This document shows, one piece after another, positions 38,120-49,500 of a stretch of DNA of 64,000 nucleotides. The DNA is from Reticulitermes speratus. Lineage: Eukaryota; Arthropoda; Insecta; Blattodea; Rhinotermitidae. Every line of letters starts with the position of its first letter. The first letter of the stretch is position 1. The position numbers were made by a program, and so were the translations under genes. The notes under the pieces are model-generated. The model ran no database searches and was not told the origin of the DNA. It worked only from the letters and a program-made list of their open reading frames with translations. The DNA lies in the NCBI GenBank assembly GCA_021186555.1, contig JAJKFL010000011.1, positions 9,882,001-9,946,000 on the forward strand, given 5' to 3'.

Positions 38120-38407
38120 TGTATTCACCCAAATGCAAGACAACTCTAATCTAAGATGACCCCCTTAATAAAATATATCTGCCAAGGGAAAGGGAGAGAG
38201 AGGGAGAGAGAGGAAGAGAGAGTGAGAGAGATTGTGTCAGTTACTTTTAGTCCTGCTCTGGTCTCTCTTTTGTTTACACATGATGATCTGGTGATGCAGA
38301 CTTTGGTCTGGCTCTGGATGGTCCAGTTCAGACGCGAAGTTAAGATGACCTCATATATTGAAGCACCAAATTTAAGGAAAAACCCCATCTTGCATGAGTA
38401 AATATGG
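38120..38407. mobile_element. Small pogo-type non-autonomous element
   Basis: Ends CTGTATTCACCCAAATGCAA and the complement of CCATATTTACTCATGCAAGA, flanked by TA. It shares both ends with the larger element at 34235, and the interior has a GAGAGAGG tract (38183-38231). 288 bp, no coding sequence. Confidence 0.75.
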
Positions 38408-38760
38408 TATTTTATATTTAATTTTAATTTAGCTGCATTAAATAAACTGCAAAACTGTTACCTTGGTGACCACTTACACATAAGTGCAATGCATCCACCC
38501 CCACCCCCATAAATTTTAATGTATTTCGATGAGCTAATTGGTCTCAATTTGCATGAATCTTTGTTTATGGGCATGCACCAGGAACTCAACCCATGCATAA
38601 ATCACAACTGCACTGCATACATACATTTGTGAGGCTGGGCACTGTCATGATAAACTTCCTAATTCATGTTTTGGTTGGGTGAGCTCCTTGGATGAAACAG
38701 ATCTCTTTCAGCAACATTTCACTGTATGCTCGAAATTAAACACTGGCAGCCTTTGGCATA

Positions 38761-40077
38761 CGAGGTCTGACACAAAGAAACGAGACTAACCCTATAACTC
38801 TGGAACCAAGAGTGGGGGGATGAAACAAATATACGGCTATGGAACATAATCTGTCCTGTCACAGTGTTACAAGTTTCAGCTCGATCGCTTCACTCAGTAC
38901 AAGTTGACGCATCTTCAAATATAGGCGTGTTTTTACCCTCGGACGGAAAATGTCGGACTGCAAAAGTGAACAACGAGTTAACATCAAGTTTCTTGTTAAA
39001 CTGAAGAAATCCGCGACGGAAACTTTTCAATTATTGACTGAGGCTTATGGTGAAGATTGCATATCTCGTGCATGCGTTTTTGAGTGGCACAAACGATTTT
39101 CGGAAGGCAGAGAAAGCGTGAAAGATGATGATCGCCCAGGCCGGCCACGCACAGCTGTTAACGATGACGACATTGAAAAAGTGCGACATCTGATTCGAAA
39201 AGACAGAAGGTTGGGTGTTCGAGCAGTAGCTGAGAAAGTTAATTTGGATAGGGAAAGTGTTCGACGAATTCTAACGGAAGAATTGAACATGACAAAGGTT
39301 TGTGCAAAAATGGTTCCAAAAATTCTGTCAGATGAACAAAAAGAACGCCGCCAGGAATTGTGTTCGGACCTTTTGCAACGCATTGAGGATGAACCAGATT
39401 TGTTGAATTCGGTCATTACTTGTGATGAAACTTGGATATTTACGTATGATCCGAAAACCAAGCGACAATCAATGCAGAGGAAGTCAACATCATTCCCAAG
39501 ATCAAAAAAAGCACGCATGAGTCGTTCGAGGTTCAAGGCCACGTTGATTGTTTTCTTCGATATCCAGGATATTGTGATGGCAGAGTGGGTACCTAGCGGC
39601 CAGACGGTAAATCAACACTATTACATTGAAGTGTTGACGAAATTACAGGAACGTGTGAGAAGGAAACGACCGGAATTGTGGCAAAACGGGTGGATTTTGC
39701 ATCAGGATAACGCGCCAGCCCACAACGCTTTGTCTGTGAAGCAGTTTTTAGCCAATAAAAACATCACTGTGATGGAGCACCCACCTTATTCGCCAGACCT
39801 CGCTCCCTGTGACTTCTGCCTCTTCCCAAAGATCAAGTCGGTGCTCAAAGGGACCCATTTTTTATCGGTAGAAGATGTGAAAGTAAAAACGACGGAGATC
39901 CTCAACAGTCTGACAGAAAATGACATGCAGAATTGCTTTGAACGTTGGCAGCATCGTATGCAGCTGTGTGTTAACTCAGAAGGGAACTACTTTGAAGGCG
40001 ATCGTAGTTAATTTGCTGAATTTGTCAAACAGAAATAGTTACAGACACAGCCTCGTTTTTTTTTGTGTCAGACCTCG
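38761..40077 (+). mobile_element. Complete mariner element
   Basis: 1317 bp, the usual mariner length. Terminal inverted repeats begin CGAGGTCTGACACAAA on the left and match the complement of the right end exactly over those 16 bases. Each end abuts TA (38759-38760 and 40078-40079), the duplicated mariner target. The single transposase gene inside is open from start to stop. It lies about 1 kb past the stop codon of WDR59, on the opposite strand. Confidence 0.95.
38950..40011 (+). CDS. Mariner transposase, intact
   Basis: 353 codons without interruption. It should bind the terminal repeats and cut and paste the element into TA sites. Residues 5-125 form the two helix-turn-helix regions, with the GRPR linker motif at about 64-67 (DRPGRPRTAV). 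The catalytic triad is D159 (TCDETW), D253 (HQDNAPAH) and D288 (YSPDLAPCDF), with 34 residues between the last two, so DD34D. The WVPSGQTVNQHYY segment at about 213-225 is closer to irritans-type mariners than to the mauritiana WVPHEL form; the subfamily is inferred. Nothing visible prevents activity. Confidence 0.95.
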   Translation: MSDCKSEQRVNIKFLVKLKKSATETFQLLTEAYGEDCISRACVFEWHKRFSEGRESVKDDDRPGRPRTAVNDDDIEKVRHLIRKDRRLGVRAVAEKVNLDRESVRRILTEELNMTKVCAKMVPKILSDEQKERRQELCSDLLQRIEDEPDLLNSVITCDETWIFTYDPKTKRQSMQRKSTSFPRSKKARMSRSRFKATLIVFFDIQDIVMAEWVPSGQTVNQHYYIEVLTKLQERVRRKRPELWQNGWILHQDNAPAHNALSVKQFLANKNITVMEHPPYSPDLAPCDFCLFPKIKSVLKGTHFLSVEDVKVKTTEILNSLTENDMQNCFERWQHRMQLCVNSEGNYFEGDRS

Positions 40078-40479
40078 TAAGGCTCATAAACAGGATACAT
40101 TCTTTGTACCAAAACACAAGTATTCAGACTGTTTTGGAGTTCTTTATCAGTGCCACAGATCAGTGATGACAAAATTTGAGGGCCACATGCCAAAAGACAA
40201 AATGTTTCTCCTTTAATTGTACATGCCACCAGCTTTGAGTAAGCTTTCAAAACCTCTGTATCTATGACATCTTAGTGTATTTCAAATAAAGTACAATATT
40301 CCTTACCAACTTTCTGAGAAGTCTGATAATGAATATTAACTGCTAATGTTAATACCAGGTTTGTTACGTGATCCTCTGCAAAGTCACATAAGCAGACGTT
40401 TTCAACGATAAGCCTATTTATACAACTGATTTCATGCAATTCATCGCAGAAAACGATCTGCTAAAGAAAATGAGGTTTT

Positions 40480-40660
40480 CACAGCAGCGTTGTGAAGGAT
40501 TCAGGTCTTTGGGATGTAATGCTGTGTCACTGTGGCTTTCATCTTGTTGTTTGACCCTTGAAGATGAAGGCACCACATACCTTCTAAACATCAGAAAACA
40601 CCGACCCAATGACACAGCATCACATCCGAGAAGATCTGAACCCCAAACTGATGTTTCATT
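40480..40660. repeat. Palindromic repeat with about 35-bp arms
   Basis: TGATGCTGTGTCA and flanking bases near 40640 (CACAGCATCACATCCGAGAAG) mirror GGGATGTAATGCTGTGTCA near 40510. The middle contains CTTGAAGATGAAGGCACC. It resembles an interspersed foldback repeat and may lie in the WDR59 3' UTR. Confidence 0.6.
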
Positions 40661-41013
40661 TGAGCAACACATAAAGCATAATATATACATATATGACTGA
40701 CAAAAATTACAATTACTTTTGCCATGCAACTTTTACTGTGGGCCAGAACATAGAACCAAAATTAGTTCAATAGTTTCTGAGATGTAACACATGGATAATC
40801 AGACAGACAGACAGAGCTCCCCATCATATGTTCATTTTGTGCAATCAGTTCAAAGAACACATTAAAATACATATGAACAAACAACCTGAGATTGTATGTC
40901 TTCACTAGAGAGGTGGGTGGGAGAACAGAAGCAATGAACTATAACTGACTGAAGGATGACAACTGGTTCTTCTGATCTGCTTAAATGCAAAGTGCTCACC
41001 TCTCTTTCTGACC

Positions 41014-41153
41014 TTACGATTCCAACATACTGGCAGTTTCCACCATACAATAACAGCCACAGCCTGATGGACACTGTGTCTCTGTCTCAAACCACGACAT
41101 CATGTGCTCTGAATGTCCTCCATGACCACACGCCAAACAGAAGTTTGATAATC
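41014..41153 (-). CDS. WDR59: WDR59 last exon: C-terminal zinc-binding end
   Basis: The acceptor ttttgttcatag joins VRG to [18 protein letters not shown]. The exon carries C-x2-C-G-H-G-G-H and then C-P-S-G-C-G-C-x-C, the second half of the RING-like zinc module. After the [13 protein letters not shown] end comes TAA at 41016-41014. The tail after CYC is slightly longer than in the human protein. Confidence 0.95.
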
Positions 41154-43550
41154 CTATGAACAAAAATATTGTGAAAAAGTACTTCTGCAAAAAGATGAAT
41201 GCTACTTTCCCATTTGGATAAGCAATACTAGAAAGGACCACGGCAAAAATAATAAAATCCCAATTTAGTGCCCTGGCAATGAATTTAATCACATACAGTA
41301 AAACCCCTATTTAATGAATTGCTGGGGGATTAGAATATATTTCACTAAATCGAGGTTTTCATTAAAAGGAGGTTTATTTGTTTATATGGAGCTATTGTCG
41401 GGACATGAAAAAATCATCACTGAATCCGGGATTTCACTAAATGCAGGAACATTAAATCGGGGTTTTACTGTATTTAGTGAACATTTTTCTGGTTCCAGCC
41501 CAGAAACAGTGTCTTTACCTGCTTATATAAAGAAACATTTGTCACACCAACACTGTAAATATGTTCCTGAAGTTCTCATTCATTAAAATTGTTTCAATCA
41601 TGCAGTAATGAAACAATGCTATCTGTTCCTAAAGTTTAATCTCCAAGGCCATTTCCATATGTGGCTTACTTGTGATTTGTCATCTATTGTACTGATAGTG
41701 GACTGTGTTTGTGAAGCCTGTTAATTGTTTGAGACAAGTTTGTTGTTATTAAACTTATAACAGATCATCATGATACTATAAGCCTCTGCCAACATTTCTT
41801 ATGTTAGTGTTATCAACTAGTAAGCACGTTCAGGTCCAAAACATTTGGCATAATGCACTTTAGCAAAACTTAAAATTTTACAGATACAACCCCATGGTAT
41901 GTAGGCAATTTACAAGATGAAAAAGCATGGGTGTAAAAAGCCCATTGTCACTTTACCTCTTTTACTTTTATTTACATAATTCAAAGTATTCTGTGTGCAA
42001 AATTCATATACATGGTGTGTTCACTTTACACTGTGTATATGTACACATTGGGGGCACGCGGTGACGCAGCTGGTTGAGGCACTGCGCTACAAGCCGGAAG
42101 GTCGCGGGTTCGACTCCCGATGGTGTCATTGGAATTTTTCATTGACATAATCCTTTCGGCCGCACTATGGCCCTGGGGTCGTCTCAGCCTCTAACAGAAA
42201 TGAGTACCAGGAATAATTCCTGGGGGGTAAAAACGGGCGGTGCGTAGGGTTGACAACCTTCGGCATCATATGCCGACTGTCCAGAAATCTGGGAGCCTCA
42301 ACCTCCTGGAACCCTAAGGGCCTGTCCAGGCCTGTAATGGGATTGCTTTACCTTTTATGTGTACACATTTTCATTCTGTACAGTGACTAACAATTGAAAA
42401 CGCATTCAGCAAAGCTACTATATCAAAAACCAACACGAAACATAAGCTTCCCTCAATTCATGAAAGCTGGACATTATAAACAAGGTGGATGCTACTCCAA
42501 ATGTTCCTCACACAAAAGTTGCAGTGGAACTTGACATTTCTGTGTCCATGAAACACTATTATGTCAAACTGAGATACAACACACAGACAGCCCACAGGTG
42601 AACAGACAAGCCAGAAAAAATTAAAATAGCAGAATACAAGAAAGTAGAATCAGTACTTATGGAATAGTTCTGGCAAAAACTGGTCTTCATCTACCAGTTG
42701 ACTATGCAATTCTAAAATAGAAGTAGAAAACATTGTACAACAATTAAATGTCGAGTTCAAACCATCCAATGGATGGACAGACACATCAGAGAAATGAACT
42801 GAAAACCACAAACACTCATATGTCAACTTACAATTGTCAAGACTTATTACTGTTATTGTACCATCAATGTTTTATGACTCAAGCAACAGCTGTTAGTGAG
42901 AACTGATGCAGAACCTGGAAATAAACCTCTGCACTTGCATACAGCTGTCATAGTATTGCTAATTACAAAGTCAAATGCTGACAAGGCAATGAATCTTTCT
43001 TTATATACAGGCTGTGAAAGTAATGGCTGATTTAAATGTGTGAAGAGTGCAATGGTTGATTTTAAGGATCAGTGTGTTGTGCTATGTAACACCACTTTCC
43101 AAGAATGTTTCTTTAAACAAAAATCAAACCTGAACATCATCCAGTGGTCTCAAAACATGTTAGGCGTGTAAGTACAAATGTTTTAACTGATTCTATGGGA
43201 CTGTACTTAGGTTCACTACACTAAATGGTTTTATCATGGTTCTATCATTTAAAATACAGCCGTAATGTCTTCAAATTTTAAGACAACATGTTTCAGTCTG
43301 CCACATAACTCTTCAGAAGTAGAAATATTTAATTTTAATTCATAAAAATTTCCAAATTCAAGTGCTATATATTACAAAATTGCACAATCGTATGTTCAAG
43401 ATTAAACTGTAACAAGGCTTCAGTACAGAAATTGTGAACATCTGAACACTGAGAGTATGCAACTTTTGTCACATCATCATTTGTACAGCACAAAAACTAA
43501 TATAAGAAGACACTTTATTACATTCTGTAACTCTCTTTGCAACTGTTCTT

Positions 43551-43585
<35 letters not shown>

Positions 43586-46500
43586 CACCTTATAAAATCA
43601 CATTACATATACTGTACATACTATACTATCACTACATTACATTCTTGATTTAGCAGCTGAAGTTGTATGATTTGCCAAGGTTATACAGTGCTGAATGACA
43701 CAGCACTGTGAATAATAAGCAGAGAGGTAGGTGAAAAGTATTGTTACAGAATGACTAAGGAAAGCAAGAAACCTGACAAGACAGCCAGTTCTGGCTAAAG
43801 TCTTAATTGAGTATTAAATTAAGTTATAAACCAACCGATGCACACTAAAACCACTTTTTAAGTAGCTTTATTATAAAATTGTTAAAATTGTACCCCTACA
43901 CGTGTTTCGATCCTAGGATCATCGTCAGGGGGGTTTATTGCTAAAAGCTACAGTCACTTCAACACATGATTTAAAATATTCTATCTGCACTTTGAAACAT
44001 AAGTTAAAATCTTGTAAAAGGATTCTCTAAAAGTTGTAAAATTATAAAGCACTGTAGATGGTAGATTGTGGAACTGCTGGCGTGTGGTATTAAAAGCATA
44101 TGAAATGTTTTTGCGTGGAGCGGAGTGTACTACGTGTTGTGCTGTGAGGAGTACTATGGTGGAGCAGTTCCACAATCTACCATCTACAGTGCTTTATAAT
44201 TTTACAACTTTTAGAGAATCCTTTTACAAGATTTTAACTTATGTTTCAAAGTGCAGATAGAAGATTTTAAATCATGTGTTGAAGTGACTGTAGCTTTTAG
44301 CAATAAACCCCCCTGACGATGATCCTAGGATCGAAACACGTGTAGGGGTAAAATTTTAACAATTTTATAATAAAGCTACTTAAAAAGTGGTTTTAGTGTG
44401 CATCGGTTGGTTTATAACTTAATTTAATATGACGAAGATGCACGGTGTCAACAGTGTGAAATTCTTAATTGAGTAGTTACTGAATAAGAGCAAGTGATCT
44501 TACCTCTAACTGAGAGATTACAAATTGAGCACTGCAAAACAAGTCTCTTGCACATTAAACAGCTTGCCCCTCTAACTTTATTGTTGCAATGCTGGCATTC
44601 AGAATAAAACTCCACACCCCGGTGTACTTCTGCAGGTGTTGACATATACTTCAATACCTGCAACATTAAATACCACTTAGTGCTGATCATGATAAAGTGC
44701 ATTCAACTTCATACACAAGATCTCCAAGCTGATAAACATCCCATACCTGTGCTCGAGCATCCAGAAGGTTCCATCTGTGCAGAATTTCTGAGTATGCTTT
44801 TTTGTACGTATCATATAAATGTGAATTCTTTTCATCAAGCATCCTAAAATGAACAGTCTAATTACAAAGAGAAATTAATTCACATAAAAAGTTTTAATAA
44901 GTATGCCACAACCAAAATACTCATATACCAGTCCATTATATCTGAACATACTTACTTTACACTTTTCTCACTATCTGTATCATTGATTTCTGTATGTTCT
45001 ACAATCGTTGATGTAAACTTGAAATCATCCAATGAATCGGACCATGAATTGGAGCGATTCTGTTTGAGCATAGGGCAGTTCCAGCCCTCTAGACTCAAAT
45101 CAACTTGATGAATGGTATGGTATGGAGAACCTCCTGGCTGGAACAAATAATTTCCATATGAATCATGTTCACCTATTCTACCAAAATAATATGGAAATGC
45201 AATTAAACAATGCCAGAAAGAATGGGTGCATGGTATACATATGTTTTTAAACAAGTTATTTATCATAGACTGACATTTCAGATATCTAATATGGTGTCAT
45301 AAATTAATACCATAAACCCCCTTAATACACCTGTTTAAACTATACTTACATATTAAGATAACCACCAGTTTCTGTGACATTTTTATTACTTTGTAATATA
45401 TTTTTCTTCCACAGTTCTTGTTCCAGGGTACAGCACCAGACTTGTATTCAAGGTGTACCTACGTCTAATCTTGGCTACATTTTTTTTTCTTTCTTTCTGT
45501 TTTTTGTGATTCCCTGCAATTGTTTCATGCTCAGAAACACAGTCACTATCCCACTTCTTTCCTGTTTTCGCCTCTTCACTTAATTCTAACACTACCTGCT
45601 GCAAATCCACTGATCAACCATCCTGCTGCTTCACTAAAAAACTGAACAAAAGTAAACTGTCTATTGTTTACATTCAAAGCTTGAGGATTAAGAGAAGTGT
45701 ATTTAAGTAGCCAATCCCTTCATACATTTCCTAACAGGGCATTGCTGCGTATATTACCATTAAAGCAGATAAAAGTACAAATTTAGATTATGTGATTAAG
45801 GCACACACATAGATCTTGTCTGTACCTACTAGTACATGTAACTCAAACACACTCATGTGCAGCATACATTAAACATGTTAGGGATAAGCACAATATCTTT
45901 GCATATCTCAGGGCACACATGTCAGAGCTCAACTGTCGTTCCTTTAAAGCTTCAATAGACTTTGGATTTACAATTTGGTTTCAACTTAGCACAGTCTTGT
46001 GATGACATTCAAGGTGCATGCTACAGAAATGTGTGGAGACTAGGCAGGCAGGATACTGTCAAGCAAGAAACACTGTTCCTCAGCCTCCAGATAGGAACTA
46101 ATAAAGAAAATACCTGACGGCAATGGGAGACACAGGATATATGTTAAACCATATAGGGACAAAAGGAAACAGCACATTGACTCAATGCTACTGGTAAGAG
46201 CTGTCCTGTATTATCTTACTTTAAAAGACAGTCCACAAATGCATGTCTACAATGACACAAAATAACTATCATCATAAATATTTTCTGCAGCCACAGATAT
46301 AATTTTCCCCAAAGGAATAAATCTTACTTGGCAATACCTATTTGTTACAGGCAAAGCCTAAAATCTGGTAGAGTACAGAATGTCTCATAACACCACGAAA
46401 AGTAAAAAGTCTCCTGATAATCACTTTTCATTTCAATAAGCAACTGCATCAGTTACTTCACTGATAACAATATTTATAACAAATTACAATAATGACTTCA

Positions 46501-49500
46501 TAAATGACTTCAGCAATTTTCAGTAGCTTTTGCATTCAAAATACTACATAAAAACTATGTGTGGTCTGGAACTCAAATGATCTAATAAATCTACAACATT
46601 CCCTGTTTTACTGCACAACAGAAGACATCAGTTTCCATGAAAGAAGGTAACACATTGCCAGCACTAGTCTTCACATTCTACAATATATTTTATAAAGCAT
46701 ATATTTTCAAAAACAATTATATTTTTTACTTTGCCTAACATTGACAGACGCTGTATAGACTGTCTAGATATTGTATAGAATGACTGGATTTCAAACTTTG
46801 ACTGTAACATAGACTAATAAAAATAAAAATTCAAGCCTCACAAATTCTGCAACTCTTGTTTAACAACTTTCTTCTCAGTCAACTGTTATAATTTGCATAA
46901 AATAGCACTGCAGACACTTCATCAATACATTAATTAACTCCCAAGTATAACAAAAGCTTACTTAGAACTAGTGAAATGAAATCACCTTCCACCTGTGAAG
47001 GTTTGTTATTCAATAAACTTACCAACTGGAAGTACAAGAAGCTAAAAATGCTATGAAAAAATATTTTCTGCATGTTCATCAAATACAGTGTTACACGCCT
47101 GATGGAGCTTGGGAAACATGCAGTTATAATCAATCTTTCTTGCTTAAAATTCATAAACATTAAGTGCCATCTGAAAAATGTGCATTTGTAACAAATACTA
47201 TTCACTGAGATCAGTGTGAAAAGCTGTTCTTAACACAGTCAAAAAGTTTTATATTCTAGCATGATCAATAAAATCAATATGTAGTAAGGAACAAAGTGCG
47301 AATTCCTATGAACAGATAATATATACTGAAGAACGGTTTTACGCACAGATATGCACAGTGAATAGTCAAGTGCCATTTGGAATCAACGCCTTTGTTAACA
47401 CATAAAAAGCAGTGCAAGAAAGAGTGGTGCAGAAAGCAATATTGTTTACATATGCAGCCACAGAATATGTATTTCATGCCAAAAAGGATATCTACGAGTA
47501 TCATTTGAACTGTGGTTATTAATCATATCAAAAAACCCTCCATTTGTGTTAGTGATAAAGCACCCATACTTTACCTTGAGCCACCACTTCCCAGTTGCAA
47601 GTCGCTATAATAACAAAACAAACATATCAGTCCTAATCGAGAATTGTAGATCATACAGCTAGAATAAATTGCTTTGGAAAGAAGTTAAAAAAAACACTTT
47701 ACATGCCACATAATCAAAAGGGATTCACTCTGTGGCATTCTGAGTTGGATCAAAAGAGAAAGGGGGTTGGGAGGAAGAACAGAGACATCATGATATCCTG
47801 ACTGGAATACATGTGACTGTGATATACAGACTATGAAACCTAATACATAACTACTGTTACAAATATAAATGTGGGCAGTCAAGAGTTTAAATACTTCTAT
47901 TCATCAGCAATATAATAGCAAAAATGTTTCTAGTTGGAGAATTGAATCTGACAACAAAATAATTAAAAATTTTGTTAGCATGATAAAACACTTATTGACA
48001 ACTGGAAGGGGTGCACTGTGACACAAATGAAGAAATTAATTGCAATGCAAAAACCAATTCACTGCATGCAGTAAACAGAACATGTAATCAGTTGGAAAAC
48101 TCCAACTGTATTAAGTGGAACCTCCATGAGCCTATCTACCATATCCAGTCAACTGAAACACAAAAACAAACCATATTAATGGTACAGTCATTGACAAAAA
48201 CTGTCACATGACATATCTTTACTAATGGCTTCTTTATACCAAAATACTGTAAACAAATTATGGGTTAGGTTTCAAAACTGTCCATGACTGTACAATTCAT
48301 TTTCAGATGTAATTTTGTCCCTAGGACCATACAAATACACATGCAAGTAAAACAGTTGATAAAAATATACACTAAGAAGTGCAAAAACAATAACAAAAGT
48401 TCTCTGCCAAAACACAAACATTACGTTAGATAAGAAATGCTTCCAGACACACCATGTACCAAATGCTCACCAAGGTTAGAAGTCCATTGCAGTGTCCCAG
48501 ACCATGTGCAATAGAACAGAAATTAATGGTACTTACCTGTCACTGGCTCCAGCAGTTCACATCTGACTCTACATATGCCTATGTACTCGTACAACTTAGT
48601 GCTATTAGTAGCCCCATAAATCTAATACACTAAACACCAGTCTAATCTTACCTCGTTTCAATATACTTAATGATGTTTAATTACTATGCATATCTTAAGT
48701 TACAATTTCCACAATTTATTACATACACTACTGATTTAACAAAATTTGTACAACAGACATGACAAAGGAATATGCATGCAGGATAAATGCACTGACTGGA
48801 TGAAATATGTTTACCATAAAGTTCACCTGACGTCTCTTCCCTTACTTATATACAACATACGAAGTATATATTCGTTATTTTATTAATTACATTTACTTAA
48901 TTTTCTGCATTATCAAACAAGGACCTTTGTAAAATATGAACTACATGCGGACTGCTTAATATACTTCAGAACTACCTTATTTGTCCTCTTAAACTTGAGA
49001 TGATATGAGTTTTATGATATTCATACCATGCATGTTCTTACAAACAATACATCAACCAATATATGCACTTAATAAAATACAATTCAAGACAGTAAAAAAC
49101 TCCTACATGTTTTGGCACCGGGATGCCATCATCAGGGAATTATTTAGAACAAAGGGGTATAAGCCTAACATGCTAACTGCGGTATTGTATCACACTTATT
49201 GAAATGATTAAAATATTGAAAATCTTGCACAAAGTTAATAAGCATAAATTACCATGTTGTGACACTAAAAGTGAGCTGTTCCATGTATAAGGTCATATTT
49301 GTTCATATTCTATATGGAATATGCATACAAACATGTCTTGATCTTATGTGATCTGAAGAGATCTCATCCAGATGGAGCTTGTGAAGTGTGTCGTGTAGGG
49401 TGGAGTGGTTTACCGTGACTACGACCTTACACCTGGAATGGCTCACTTTTAATACCACAACATTGTAATTTATGCTTATTACCTTTGTGTATTTTAGAAT

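Larger units (their letters stand above)
43814..44462 (+). mobile_element. Palindromic hammerhead-like retroelement, copy B
   Basis: Two inverted arms of about 300 bp, each with CTGACGAT, GATCCTAGGATC, GAAACACGTGTA and a run of C or G on either side. The tail at the right end is ATGCACGGTGTCAACAGTG. A 13-bp target duplication TCTTAATTGAGTA (43801-43813 and 44463-44475) flanks it. Nearly identical to copy E except that the centre of one arm is missing (about 86 bp), so it is a deleted version. Open frames across it are palindrome shadows. In the last WDR59 intron, 42 bp from the eighth listed exon. Confidence 0.85.

Noticed and set aside
39045..39542. 165-codon minus-strand frame
   Set aside because: Shadow of the mariner transposase on the other strand.
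42050..42130. Possible tRNA gene
   Set aside because: The A and B boxes are good, but the anticodon and acceptor stems do not pair and a SINE body with target duplication follows.
43981..44260. Open frames of 64 codons on both strands with the same C-terminal protein string
   Set aside because: They are read from the two arms of palindromic copy B (and again at 59364-59588 in copy E). The identical ends are a palindrome effect, not a protein family.
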